A DNA stretch of 64,000 nucleotides from Prado023 sp963697345 (GCA_963697345.1 CAVONS010000013.1:1-64000), one strand, 5' to 3'. Positions 10,197 to 20,923 are shown, counted from the first letter of the stretch. Notes: generated from the letters alone by a model not told the origin. Numbers and translations: made by a program.

Positions 10197-11985
10197 GTGA
10201 AGCCCGTCAGCCACTGGATGTCCTCCCGAGGTGTGGGCATCGCGACCTACTCCCTTCTTGGGGCGGTCTGGGTCGCGGCCACCTACGCCAGCTTGTCGCT
10301 GCGCGCCTCGGTCCCCCCCTTCCCGATCTTCGCGTCGGCCAACGACGACGAGATGCAGGTCTTCCTGGCCGACTCGATCGCTGACGGGCGCTGGCTCGGC
10401 GACTGGACGCAGACGACGATGTCCAAGGGGCCGGGGTACCCGGTGTTCCTGCCGATGGCGTACGACCTGGGCCTGAACCCGATGGTGGCCGCGCAGGTGA
10501 TGTATCTGCTTGGCGCGACATTGGTTACGGGGGCCCTGCTCGCGCTCGTGCGCAGCCGGTGGCTGCCCGCGCTGCTGTATCCCGCTCTGGCGATGAATCC
10601 GGCCATGTTCGGCACGCCGGCCTCACGGGTGTACCGGGAGAGCCTCACCGCGGCGCTGGCGATCCTGGTCCTGGGTGTGACATTGCTCATCGCGTGGCTG
10701 GTTGTGTGCCGGATGCGTGTCGTCTGGCGGATCGTCGTGCTGGTCCCTGCGTCGCTCGTGCTGGGGGTGGGTGCCGGCTGGTTGACCCAGACACGGGCCG
10801 ACACCATGTGGATCGCCGTTGCGTTGGCCCCGATCAGTGTGGCGTCGGTCTTCTGGGGCGCGAGCAGCTGGGGTGAGCGGGGCAGGCATGCCCTGCAGTG
10901 GGCCGCAGTGGGCGCGCTGAGCCTCGGTGCCGTGTTCAGCATCAGCACTCGTGTCGCGGACCTCAACGAGCAGTACTACGGCGTGCGAGTCACCGACGAC
11001 TTCTCTGCGGGCGCGTTCGCGGAGATGTCGAATCTGTGGGCGTCGGTCGAGGCCGGCCCGCGGCGCACCTATGTCCCGATCTCTGCGGCTCAGCGGGCGG
11101 CGGTCTACGCGATCAGCCCGGATGCCGCCCTCATGGAGCGCTATCTCGACGGCAAGAAGGAGTTCTTCGGCCGCAGTGCAAGCTGCGAGGTCGCCGGCGT
11201 ATGTGACGACTATGCCGGGGGTTGGATGCCGTGGGCGATGCGTGCCGCGGCGAACAAGGAGACCAAGACCGCCGTGCAACTCCAGGACTACTTCGGGCGC
11301 ATCCGTGACGACATCGCGACGGCCTGCGCCGATGGTCGCATCACGTGCGGGGACATGGGACTCGGTCGGAGTTCCTCCGCTGTCGGATATTGATCGGACG
11401 ATCGCTCAGACGAATCTCGTGGATCGGGTCCTGAAGAACGGCTACCAGGGGTTCGCTGCAGCTGGATTGGCGGGTGCTTTCGATCCCGACGGACGACCCG
11501 GAGAAGCTGGCCGGTGTGGCAGCGCACAGTCCCGGGACATCCCGAACCTGCTCAACAACCCGGTGGCCTGGATCAGCCCTGAGACGGCGGCGCGAATCGC
11601 GGAGCTGCAGACCCGCTATTCGAGCGCGGCGAACAACTTCCTGTTCCCGGCACTCATAGGCCTCGTGTGGGGCCTGTTCCGGTCCCGGGGTCGGCGGGGG
11701 GCCATTGCGGGTCTTGCTGTGCTCGGAGCCTGCGCGGCCCATGGTGCGATCCTCGCGGCGTGGTCGGCAGGGACGGGCGCGCCCACGGGCGAGGACTTCT
11801 ACCTCATCGCCTCGATCTCGTTCTTCATCGCCGGTGTCGTGGTGGGCGTGTGGTGCCTTGTCGAGGGCCTTGTTGCCCTGGCGCGGTGGCTGGTGGAGCG
11901 TCGCTCGGGCGGTGAGGTTGCCGAGCCGTCTGGGACCTTGGTCAGCGCGGGATTGGCGGAGAGCGGCGGCGGCCAGACTCCGTGA
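10197..11985 (+). CDS. GT-C-like multi-pass membrane glycosyltransferase, one frameshift
   Basis: About 595 residues with many hydrophobic segments. The first periplasmic loop carries an acidic motif (ANDDEMQVFLADSI) followed by SKGPGYPVFLPMAY, the pattern of GT-C enzymes that take sugars from polyprenyl phosphate donors. A large extracytoplasmic loop (about 255-530) precedes the last helices. The start GTG at 10197 follows the GT2 stop by 4 bp. Near 11375 the frame slips; the continuation (DIDRTIAQTNLVDRVL) runs to 11985. No named family is recognised beyond GT-C resemblance. Pairing with the GT2 suggests lipid-linked sugar transfer at the outer face. Confidence 0.65.
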
Positions 11986-12021
11986 TCCACCGACAGGTGG
12001 CCGGCCAAAGAGGCTCAGGCA

Positions 12022-12027
12022 TACCCT
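12022..12027 (+). promoter_or_regulatory. Putative -10 box, leaderless start of the small hypothetical gene
   Basis: TACCCT with a 6-nt spacer before the ATG at 12034. This supports 12034 rather than the in-frame ATG at 12092 as the true start. Confidence 0.4.
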
Positions 12028-12033
12028 TTGGAT

Positions 12034-12886
12034 ATGCCACCGAACGGTCCGCCCACCCAACCCGAGCGCGGGCAAGGGTTTGGAGCGCGCGATGAGGATG
12101 GGCATGGAGTTCGTCCGTCAGGCGCGGGAGGCCGCCAAGTCCACGTCCATCCCCGCCAGCCGTGACAGGCAGATGGCCGAGGCACATCGGGCCGCACTGG
12201 CCCGCTACGAGGGGCAGGTGCGCCAGCATCAGGGTCGAATCGCGGGGGCCAAGGCCGGCGTGGTCGCGGGAGGTGCTGGGGCGGCTGTCCTGGGCGTTTC
12301 GACCGTCGCGTCGGTGGGATCGCCGAGCCAGATGCTCTTCCTCGGTGGTCTCACGGCCGGCACGGCTACCCTCGGGTGGCGCGCTCGGCGCCGGGCCAAG
12401 GACCTGGAAGCACACCCACCGGTCCCGCAACTCCCCCCGTTGCCGCCGGCCCGACTGCGCTCCGGTGCCCGGGGAGCCGAACAGGCCGACCGTGTTGCCA
12501 ATGCACTGCTGCACCTCTACGACCTCGTCCCGAATGTGGGGCGCCTCTACCCGCAGGCGGGTCAGGAGCTCTGGCGAACTGTCAGTGAGGTCGAACCACT
12601 GTTGCGTGGACAGGTGGAGCGGTTGGCCTCGCTTGATCGGATCGAGTGGGAGATGCCCGGATCTCGTGCGGCCGAGGCCGCGATCGCGGCGGGTACGGAG
12701 ATCACCGGTCGCCTGCATGGCGGGGCCGACGCATTGGAGGACCTCATCGCTGCGGCCGCCCGGATGCTCGCGGCTCCCGACATCGGCGATGGTGTGCCCG
12801 ACACCCTGGCCCCGGCCATCGATTCCCTCGATGCGTTCGCCCATGGGTTGAACGCCGCGAATGCCGCACGGCTGGGTGGCTCGTAG
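12034..12886 (+). CDS. Hypothetical membrane-associated protein with glycine-rich hairpin
   Basis: No known family is recognised. The body (from about 12092) begins MRMGMEFVRQAREAA with basic and amphipathic character, has two Gly/Ala-rich hydrophobic segments (KAGVVAGGAGAAVLG and LFLGGLTAGTATLG), a Pro-rich linker (PPVPQLPPLPPARL) and an alpha-helical C-terminal half. A leaderless-type ATG at 12034 reads MPPNGPP and joins the body if one extra base near 12050 is removed (then PNPSAGKGLERAM). Without that, the ATG at 12092 is the start. It stands alone between the GT-C gene and the repeat-bearing gene. Confidence 0.55.
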
Positions 12887-12911
12887 TCCAATCGATCAGC
12901 CGGCAACGGAA

Positions 12912-13253
12912 TCAGATTGACCCGGATCGGTGGGCCGTCGATCGGAGCGTTCGTGACCGCTCAGCCAGGCCTCGGATCAAGGCCGTGGAACGCCACGACC
13001 GGCTGGCCAGAAGCCCAGCCCGTTCCGCGAGGGCGGTGTCCCGTTCCGCGAGGGCGGTGTCCCGTTCCGCGAGGGCGGTGTCCCGTTCCGCGAGGGCGGT
13101 GTCCCGTTCCGCGAGGGCGGTGTCCCGTTCCGCGAGGGCGGTGTCCCGTTCCGCGAGGGCGGTGTCCCGTTCCGCATTCATCTCCAGGACCAGGTCCTGG
13201 AGATGGTGGACCAGAATCGAGTCGAATCCGTGGGCGTATGGGGTCTCACTCAT
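12912..13253 (-). CDS. Small coiled-coil protein built on perfect heptad repeats
   Basis: A 113-residue protein. The N-terminus (SETPYAHGFDSILVHHLQ) leads into seven identical copies of the heptad AERDTAL, an ideal coiled-coil period, then AERAGLLASRSWRSTALIR. Tails of the type (L)AERD...LLASRSWR occur at the C-termini of many surface-polysaccharide glycosyltransferases and methyltransferases, where they may measure or tether; here the tail is a separate gene. Its ATG lies inside the end of the pyruvyl transferase gene (8-bp overlap), so the two are co-translated and probably act together. The repeats are DNA-perfect, so length variants would stay in frame. Confidence 0.7.
   Translation of the reverse strand: MSETPYAHGFDSILVHHLQDLVLEMNAERDTALAERDTALAERDTALAERDTALAERDTALAERDTALAERDTALAERAGLLASRSWRSTALIRGLAERSRTLRSTAHRSGSI
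13022..13168. repeat. Seven perfect tandem copies of a 21-bp repeat
   Basis: The unit is GTTCCGCGAGGGCGGTGTC plus CC. Copies lie end to end with no mismatch, followed by a 7-bp partial copy at 13169-13175. Each unit encodes one AERDTAL heptad on the minus strand. There are no spacers, so this is a coding minisatellite and not a CRISPR array. Confidence 0.97.
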
Positions 13254-14400
13254 GAATCGTCTCCATCGCGGCTCGCCAGTTGAGCATGACGACGTCCTGT
13301 AGTCGCTTTGCATGAAGTAGCCGCTCAGTTTGCGACGGCTCAAGCGCACTGTCCACCTGCCAGAGCAGTTCCGAGATCTCCATTGCGCCGAAACTCGCGA
13401 TATCCCAATCCTGCGCGTACGCGATCGCCTTCTCAACCCCGATCGATACGCCAGGGATTCCGTAACTCATGGCAAGAATGCGGTAGTGCAAACTCGAAGC
13501 GATCACCAGAGCCGATGAACGAATGCGTCCGGCTATGGCGAGGGGATGGATCTCCAGTTCGGCCCTCGCCCAACCGTTTGGCGTGACCTCATCGAAGAGC
13601 GCGACGAGGTCTAGGGCGTCACGTAGGCGGTCGTGGTGAGGAGCGATGCCGGCGATCCCAATGGTGAGTTGGGGGAATCGTTTCGACAAGGGGGCCAGTT
13701 CACGGACCATCTCGGGGCCGAACGAGCCGAGGACTGCCTGCGAGATCTGCAAGAGCACCCCTCCGTCACTCGTGCCCGCGTCAGGCCGCAACGCGGGAAG
13801 CAGAGTGGCAAGGTCCGGATGCAACTGGGCGTCGACGCCTAGGGAACTGAGCCTGCGTTGAGTCAGCGTGTCCCGAACTGAAACCCAACGGGCGCGGCGT
13901 AGCTGACGTGCTAGCTCGTTCTGCAACTGGTCGGGTAGGAGGTCCGTTGTTCGCCCTCCAACGCCGAAGAACACTCGTGGGCCCCACTGAACCTCCTTGC
14001 CAAGGATCACCTCGGTCTCGGGCGTGACGTAGGCGAGGGAGCGCCCCAGCGGAACGATGCTTCGGGGATCCACCGAGTCCGCGGCGTGGGGTGCCAGCGA
14101 CATCTGGACTGCCGGAAGCAGCCGGCAGGCCAGAGTCTCTCCTCCGACGTGGATCACAGGGGGAGCCGGCCCCACTGCCCCGACGAGGTCCCAGATTGAT
14201 GAGAAGTTCCCGCAATCCTCGGACATTCCCACACCCATCCGTCCGAGCACGTTGATCCATTGGACGTCAGATGCCCTCCCGAGCAGGTGATCGGCAACGA
14301 ATGCGAGCAGCCAATCCCCGAAGTTGTGGCGTTCGAATGCTCCAACTAGGTAAACGGGGGCCGCGGCGGGCCCTGCGCTCTGTTGGTCTTCAATGGTCAT
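13246..14400 (-). CDS. Polysaccharide pyruvyl transferase family protein
   Basis: A 384-residue cytoplasmic enzyme of the CsaB/WcaK type, which adds ketal-linked pyruvate from phosphoenolpyruvate to a sugar. The start VYLVGAFERHNFGDWLLA carries the family N-F-G-D motif. Later come VFFGVGGRTTDL, ARWVSVRDTLTQRRL (the typical SVRD), VDAQLHPDLATLL (the usual D-P motif), and LVIASSLHYRILAMSYGIPG, the conserved S-x-H near the C-terminus. The ATG at 14400 is preceded by GGAGAG. It overlaps the coiled-coil gene downstream and is divergent from the hydrolase gene. A pyruvylated wall polysaccharide is the inferred product. Confidence 0.85.
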   Translation of the reverse strand: MTIEDQQSAGPAAAPVYLVGAFERHNFGDWLLAFVADHLLGRASDVQWINVLGRMGVGMSEDCGNFSSIWDLVGAVGPAPPVIHVGGETLACRLLPAVQMSLAPHAADSVDPRSIVPLGRSLAYVTPETEVILGKEVQWGPRVFFGVGGRTTDLLPDQLQNELARQLRRARWVSVRDTLTQRRLSSLGVDAQLHPDLATLLPALRPDAGTSDGGVLLQISQAVLGSFGPEMVRELAPLSKRFPQLTIGIAGIAPHHDRLRDALDLVALFDEVTPNGWARAELEIHPLAIAGRIRSSALVIASSLHYRILAMSYGIPGVSIGVEKAIAYAQDWDIASFGAMEISELLWQVDSALEPSQTERLLHAKRLQDVVMLNWRAAMETIHE

Positions 14401-14638
14401 CGACTCTCCGCGACACGCTCTCGAGGTCTCCTGGCTTGCCTGACCCCGGTGGGCCGGCGGGCTGCGCCTTCCTGTGCATGATGATGACAGTCGTCGTCTG
14501 GATCGGCCGCAGACCACGCCGACCCGAGCTGGACCCGGTCACTCACGACTCGGGGAGAGCCCCGTCCTCCTGCAGGTAAGATTGGGACACATATGTCGCC
14601 CGAGACTTCCGGGTACCCCGCGCTGAGATGAGGATCCC

Positions 14639-16289
14639 GTGGCCGCTGGTTCCGCGAGGCTGCTCGTTGTAGGGACTGCGATCTTGGTCTTGCTGGGGGC
14701 CTGCACCCCCGGCACGCAACCCGAGCAGCCTCCTGAATCGTCGGTAGTTGCTTCTCAGCCAGCCCCGGTGGACCTCGCCACCTTCTACGACCAGGAGGTC
14801 GACTGGAAGGGTTGCGACGGTGATTTCGACTGCGCCACGCTCACCGTTCCGGCCGACTACGACGACCCGGACTCCGGCACCCTGGAGCTGGAGGTCATCC
14901 GGCTGAAGGCCAAGGACCCGATGGGATCGCTGATCCTCAATCCCGGCGGCCCTGGTGGATCTGGAGTGGACTACGCCCGTGCAGCACGAGGGGTGCTCAC
15001 CTCGCAGCTGGCAGACGCCTATGACGTCGTGGGCCTCGATCCACGCGGGGTGGTCTCCTCGACGCCGGTTGACTGCCTCCAGGACGCCGAGCTCGACGTC
15101 CTGTTCGCTGCGGATGGCACGCCCGACACTCCAGAGGAGATTGCCGAGCTGGCCGAGGCTTCCACTCTGCTCGGCGAGGGGTGCAAGACCCTGTCACCGG
15201 ACGTCGCGCCGTACATGGACACCGAGTCGGCCGCACGCGACATGGACATCCTTCGCGCTGTCCTCGGCGACGAGAAGCTCAACTACCTCGGCAAGAGCTA
15301 TGGCACGTACCTCGGCGCACAGTACGCCGAGCTCTTCCCGGACGGGTCGGGCGCGTGGTGCTCGATGGGCGTCCTGGCCAGCTCCTGGAACTCCGACGAG
15401 ATCACGCTCGGCCAGGCCAAGGCCTTCGACATGGTGCTGCGCCGGTTCGTTGAGGACTGCATCACGCAGGAGGACTGCCCGCTGCCGCGTGATGTGGACG
15501 CCGGGGTTGCCCGGATCCAGCAGTTCCTCGCTGACCTGGACCAGAACCCCCTTCCCGGTATAGGTGACCGCGTCCTGACCGAGGCGCTGGGGACCTACGC
15601 GATCTTGAGCTACTTGTACTTCCCGCCGACGGACTGGGATGTCCTGCGATTCGGGCTCGAGACGGCCTTCACCGGTGACGGCAGCGTGCTCATGGACATG
15701 ATGGACAGCCGCATCCAGCGCCGCCCGGATGGGATGTTCGACAACAACGGCAACGAGGCGTTCTACGCAGTGTCCTGCCTAGACCGGCCGGCCGTCGGTG
15801 GCGTCGAGCATGCGGAACAGCTCGCCCAGGATTGGGCGACCGAGGCCCCCGTGTTCGGGCCGTACCTGGCCTGGGGGAACCTTCCGTGCTGGGAATGGCC
15901 GATGGGGGCCGGCACCGCCGAGGCGGCCGGGGAGTTGCCGGTCTTCCGCGCCGAGCGGTCTGCACCGATCCTGGTCGTGAGCACTCAGTACGACCCAGCA
16001 ACGCCCTACGAGTGGGGAGTGCAGGTGGCCGACGAGCTCGACAATGCAACGTTGTTGAGCTTCGACGGTGACGGGCACACGGCCTATACGTCGGGGTCGA
16101 GCTGCATCGACGATGCCGTGGATGCGTACTTCCTCGACGGAACGATTACAGCGGAGGGCACGGTGTGCCAGTCGGATGGGGGCAGTGGGGGAACTGGGCG
16201 AGCACGACCATCCTGGACGGATGCCGAGGTGCGGCTCCACACGGAAGCTGTGCATGGACGGGGTATCCTCGCCACATTCTGCAAGCTGA
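14639..16289 (+). CDS. Secreted alpha/beta hydrolase, tripeptidyl aminopeptidase-like lipoprotein
   Basis: The N-terminus has a lipobox (LVLLGAC), so it is likely anchored outside the membrane. Family signs: LILNPGGPGGSG (oxyanion region), VVGLDPRG, nucleophile elbow LGKSYGTYLG, acid STQYDPATPYEW and catalytic histidine GDGHTAY, followed by the TAP-like C-terminal domain ending near GTVC. It should cleave short N-terminal peptides. Between about 15343 and 15371 the correct residues VGRVVLDG lie in another frame, so two indels cancel. The frame then fails to stop after GTVC; a shift in the G-rich run near 16185 gives the stop at 16289, 12 nt before the exporter gene. The GTG start follows GATGAGGA. 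Confidence 0.8.
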
Positions 16290-16301
16290 CTGGAGGACCT
16301 G

Positions 16302-17151
16302 TTGGCCACGGACGAACAGCGGGAGGTCGACCACCTCCAGCGGACACGCCAGACGTCGCCACGCGCACGCGCACGGCTGATCTGGGCATTCGCGGTCCGC
16401 GACCTCAGAGCGCGCTTCACCGCGACGAGTCTTGGCCTGCTCTGGACGCTGATCGTCCCCATTGCCACTGTCATCATCTACAGCACGGTGTTCGCCGTCA
16501 TCTTCCGAGCCCAAGCCCCGCCGATGGGCAACGGCAAGGACGGGGTGTTCGCCGCGTGGTTCTTCGTCGGACTGGTCGTCTGGAACATCTTCTCGCAGGT
16601 CACGATGGGGGGGATGGGCTCGATCCTGGGCATGGGTGCCATGCTCCAGAAGGTCTTCATCCCGTCCTACGTCCCGGTGCTCGCCTCGGCGGTCACGCTG
16701 GCGGTCGAGAAGTTGATCGAGACCGGGGTCATGCTGTTGGTGCTGCTCTTGTTGCGGAACGTCGGCTGGACCTGGCTTCTGTTCCCGTTCTCCTGGTCGT
16801 CCTGTGGATGTTCGCCAGCGCGCTGTCTCGTACTGCCTGGCCGTGGCCATCGTCCACTTCCGAGACACTGGCCAGATCGTCGGGATCGTCATGCAGTTGT
16901 GGTTCTTCCTCACGCCGATCATGTATCCGGTGACATTGATCCCTGAGGAGTGGAACGGAATCCCACTCAGAGGGCTCCTCGCCCTGAACCCGATGACGGA
17001 TTTCGTGGGGATCGCTCGTCGCCTGCTGTACGAACTCCGGCTGCCACCTTTGGGTCCGGTTCTGTACGTGGGAGTGTGGACCGTCGCGGTGGTCGTCGTC
17101 GCCGGCGTGATCTACCGCCGATATGGCCGCGATGTCGGTGAAGCGATATGA
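16302..17151 (+). CDS. Polysaccharide ABC transporter permease (Wzm-like), two frameshifts
   Basis: An ABC-2 type exporter subunit. The N-terminus ends in the family entry helix (LIWAFAVRDLRARFTATSLG), then LLWTLIVPIATVIIYSTVFA, a loop, FFVGLVVWNIFSQ, a helix with LQKVFIPSYVPVLAS, and the C-terminal WFFLTPIMYPVTLIPEEW. Six membrane helices are expected. The TTG start at 16302 follows GGAGG by 5 nt. Shifts near 16787 and 16830 interrupt the fourth helix (LLVVLWMFASALS lies in a third frame). Its stop overlaps the ATPase start (ATGA). With the ATPase it would export undecaprenyl-linked polysaccharide or teichoic acid. Confidence 0.85.
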
Positions 17152-18463
17152 CCGACAATGCCATCGAGGCGGTCGGGTTGTCCAAGAGGTTCCTTCTGGC
17201 AACCGAGCGACGTACGTCCCTCAAGGAACGGCTGGTCCGCGGGCAGGCCCCCCGCTCCGAAGACCTTCTGGGCGCTCAAGGACGCGACCTTCGCGGTACC
17301 GAAGGGGTCATCCCTGGGGATCATCGGTCACAACGGTTCCGGCAAGTCCACGGCGCTGAAGGTGCTCACCGGGATCTACCGGCCGACATCGGGAACGGTG
17401 AAGGTCAACGGGAGCGTGTCGGCGCTGCTGGAAGTCGGGGCCGGATTCCATCCGGAGTTGACCGGGCGGGAGAACATCAGGCTCAATGCCACGATTCTCG
17501 GGTTCACCAACCGTGAGATCGACCGGTTCATGGATCAGATCATCGAATTCGCCGACATCGGAGACCATATCGATGCTCCGCTCAAGCACTACTCGAGTGG
17601 GATGTACGTCAGGCTGGGTTTCGCGGTCGCTGTGATGGTCCGCCCCGAGATCCTCATCGTGGATGAGGTGATCGCGGTCGGAGACGAGGAGTTCCAGCGC
17701 AAGTGCTTCGACTACCTCTATGACCTGCGGCGCACCGGGACCAGCCTCGTCGTCGTGTCCCATGGCCTCTCCCAGATCAATGACTTGTGCGACGAGACCC
17801 TCTGGCTGCACGCCGGGGAAGCACGAATGCTGGGGCCGTCGAGGAAGGTCACCAAGGCCTACGTCGAGTCGGTGAACGCCAAGGAGGCCCAGCGCAACGC
17901 GGTTCCCAGCGGCGCCCCGGAACCCCCCAATGGACGGCCACCTCGCCGGGGAACAGGCTTCGTCAGGGTCACCAGTGTTGACTTCCAGCATCTCGACGGA
18001 TCCCGGGCGGCGGTCGTCACCACAGGAGATGCGCTGAGAATCCGGTTGGACTACCAAGCCGCTCGGGACGTGTCCGACGTTACCTTCGTCGTCACGTTCG
18101 CCGACGCTTCCGGAATGGTGGTTCTTGAATCTGTTTCCAGTCAGGACTCGGCTTGGGACATCCCGAGTGGGACTGGTCATGTCGACATCCTGATCGGGCG
18201 AGCTTTTGCTAGCGCCCGGGATGTATGACGTCAGGACCGTGGTTCTGGTGGAGGGCAGCATCTTGGACGCAGATGACGAGGGTATCGCCTTGGCCATCCG
18301 ACCCGGTCCCGGGCAGTTCCGCGGCGTCTATCGTCAGCCCGCTGACTGGATCCTGATGGGTCCGGATACGTCCGCCGGCAGCAAGGTCCAGCCGCCCCCC
18401 TGCTGCAGACGGACCCATCAGGGTCCTGCGAGGACTTCTTCCTCGTCAGTGCGCTGCGCATAG
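17148..18463 (+). CDS. Polysaccharide ABC transporter ATP-binding protein (Wzt-like), frameshifted
   Basis: The ATPase partner of the permease. After a typical leader (AIEAVGLSKRFLL) come the Walker A IIGHNGSGKSTALK, the Q-loop region LLEVGAGFHPELTGREN, the signature YSSGMYVRLGFA, Walker B ILIVDEVIAVGD and the switch histidine VVVSHGL. A C-terminal Wzt carbohydrate-binding type domain follows (FVRVTSVDFQHLDG, then LAPGMYDVRTVVLVEGS in another frame). Shifts occur near 17250, in a run of six C's, and near 18206. The last frame ends at 18463, so the C-terminus is approximate. In O-antigen systems this domain recognises the finished, capped chain. Confidence 0.85.
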
Positions 18464-18479
18464 CGACTGACTGCTCCGC

Positions 18480-19647
18480 GAAGTGACCCGCGAAGCGATC
18501 CCCGGCAGGAGTTGCTCGCCGCGGCAGGCCGCATCGAGAAGCGTGTCGAGGGAATCTTGGCGAGGTCCCACGCAGGATCATCTGCGCCGGCGCCACGTGG
18601 CCCTGCGGCGGCCGACTACGCCACGTGGCGGCCCAAGGTTCTGTTCAGTCCGATGACCGGAAGCCCATTGACAAGTGCGGCCCGCAGCCACGGATTGTCA
18701 GCGACTGGACCAGACCCGGGTCGACAAGAACATCGATGTCGCCGAGGAAGCGGTCGATCCCTTGGCGGAGGTCGAAGGACCCGCGATGACGTACCCGGAC
18801 ACAGGCCAGAGGAGCCTGTTCGCGCTGCCTGGGGTGGTCGCCGTGTCCAGATGGGGTCCATCACGTGCAACTCGTAGTCTGATCGACGGATTCGACGAAG
18901 GCGGCGACCAGAGCCGAGTATCCTTGGGGCTTCCGTGGTTCCTCCGGCGTAGCCCAACCCGAGGCATCCGGGACGACGGGCCCCTCAGCCGCCGCTGCCA
19001 CCGGCTGGTCTGATGGTGTCATCCGCAGCTGATCCGCCCACCAGCAAGAGCGCCAGATCGAACGACCAGTTGTTGGATGTCATGACTGCACCGCAGGAGT
19101 TGGCTGCGCTCACCGCACGTCTGCGGTCTGACGCTGCCCCGGTACATCCGCCACGCACGTGGCGAACGTCCACCCGCAGCGGCAGTCCTGGGCTGGAACC
19201 GCGGCCCGTCGAGCGCAGCATCGTATGCCTCGCACAGCCACCACGAGTCGTGCATCAGCACAGCCGCCGGGACACCCTTGTTACGGGCCCACGATCACAC
19301 CTCGGAGACCTGGAGCGCGCGCGGCGGCCAACCCGCGAGTTGCGAAAAGATACTCACGTCCGGCCTGACCGCGTCGAGCACCTGGCCGAAGCGGTGGCGG
19401 AGCTGAACGTCGTCGTATGCCGAGGCCTGGGGACAATCTCGCTCGTCGTGATGGCAATTACCTGGAGGCCACGGTCGTCATACCGGACCACCTCGGTCTT
19501 CAGCAGGCCGTTGCCACTTGTGGTGGTCGTGAGCGCGACCTTGGCTCCCCCATCGTGCAGGGCGCGAGCAAGCCCATCGATGATGAGGCGCTCTTGGCCG
19601 CCAGAGCCAGGGCTCACGCCCGAGTCCACGACGAGCAGGATGTTCAC
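18480..19647 (-). pseudogene. GT4 family glycosyltransferase, multiply frameshifted
   Basis: Composite of minus-strand frames. The start is GTG at 19647 (VNILLVVDSGVSP), followed by the GT4 acceptor-site glycine region GGQERLIIDGLARALHDGGA and then VNVHDSWWLCEAY-like residues (19240). The C-terminal domain reads DIDVLVDPGLVQ, then ALVNGLPVIGLNRTLG, the pattern of the nucleotide-sugar site. At least six shifts are needed and the stop position is uncertain. It lies convergent with the exporter ATPase and follows directly on another glycosyltransferase. Sugar specificity cannot be read. Confidence 0.55.
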
Positions 19648-19649
19648 GT

Positions 19650-20915
19650 GCCACGCTCCGATTCCCTGGATCAGGGCCAAGGCCTCCGGCGAGGTTCTGC
19701 ACAGCCTGTTCCTGGGCCCCGTCGGCACACCAGCGGGCTTGACCACGGGGTTCCCAGGTCCTGTCGGCGATCGAGCGTCCCTGAAGGAGTGACTCCAGGG
19801 CCTCGACCCAGTCCGACCTGGAGCTGCAGAGGTCCCTGTTCGCCCGCTTCTATCAGTCCAGCGTAGGCGCTGCTGGAGGCCACAAAGGGAAGCCCCAGCA
19901 GAGCAGCTGCCATCTGAGCCTGAAGGTCGAACAGACCGCCCGCCCACTTGGTGGCCCAGGGAGCTATGAGTATGTGGCTGGCGCTGAGGATTCGGATACG
20001 CTCGCCGGCGACTTGTGTCGGAATGACTCTATCCGGTTGTGAGTGGGGCCAGTCGGTCCGGGACGTCAGGGTTGCCAGCGCACCTCAGGATCACTCCAGG
20101 GCGCGTCTCCAGAATGGTCGCGAGCGCACTCGTGATAGACGCGAGGTGCGGATCCAGCCCTTCGCATAGGAGTCGTAACCGATGCCGAAGTGTCGCGGGG
20201 ACTACCGTGGTGCTGGGTGGGGGCGCCGCCTCCCATCCCAACCCGACGCTGGTAGGCGGCAAGAGTGGTGTCGAATCCCGCCGGAGAACGAATGACCTGC
20301 CGGCAACGTGCGAGCCCAGAGCCGCAGCCAGATCGGGTCGACCGGCTAGCACGTGGTCGGCCAGGCGCAGCGAGCGGAGGTAGCCCTGGCAGTCGTGGGC
20401 CAAGTTGAGGCGTTCGTCTGGGGCCAATCCGCGGACAGTCCAGCGTCGCCTGTGGCGCCGGCGTCATGGATGGGTCCACAGGCCTCGAACACGACAGGGA
20501 TCGAAGCCTGTTCGCCTCGCGCACTGTCGTCAAGTGTCCGTGACCATGGCGCGTGGTACATGACCAAGGTGGACGATAGGTGGACCAAGGATCGGATTTC
20601 GTGCCAGGGCCCGAGTGTCGTGACAGTCGTGGGGAGTCCGGCCAGCTCCGCGGTCGCCAGGCGGTGGTCGAGCCGTCGTCGGTAGCGTGGATCGAGGTCG
20701 TTCGGGACGACGATCATGAGGTGGTGTGGCCATGCTGCGCGACGCGGCACAGGATCTGGGCCCACCACCAGTTCGCGAGCGTCCGAGGATCTGGTCCTCG
20801 CTTCATCAGACCGAGGCCCTCCACGATGTTGTAGCGCGCTTTCACCGCGAAGACGGATGGTCCCTCGTCCCTGAGTGTGCGCAGCGACTTCTCGACAGCA
20901 TTCTGGGCACCGACC
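19650..20915 (-). pseudogene. Glycosyltransferase (GT4-like), multiply frameshifted
   Basis: Composite reading: an N-terminal SLRTLRDEGPSVFAVKARYN leader common in actinobacterial surface glycosyltransferases, then MIVVPNDLDPRYRRRLD (the VTNDLD-type opening found in rhamnan-locus transferases), LVMYHAPWSRTL, VVFEACGPIHDAG, a middle part with ADHVLAGRPDLAAALGSHV, and a C-terminal AAALLGLPFVASSSAYAGLI. The order fits a two-domain GT-B enzyme of about 420 residues. The start near 20915 and end near 19650 are approximate. It sits between the RgpF gene and the next GT4 gene on the same strand, so these three were probably one operon. Confidence 0.5.
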
Positions 20916-20923
20916 CAGCGCGG

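Noticed and set aside
12092..12886. ATG 12092 as the unquestioned start of the hypothetical gene
   Set aside because: A leaderless-type -10 box and ATG at 12034 give a better-supported start if one inserted base is assumed; 12092 is kept only as an alternative.
13022..13168. Possible CRISPR array
   Set aside because: The repeats are contiguous with no spacers and lie in frame within a coding sequence.
14639..16933. A 764-residue fusion of hydrolase and exporter region
   Set aside because: After about 16185 the frame is not homologous to the hydrolase and runs out of frame across the permease gene; it reflects a lost stop through a frameshift.
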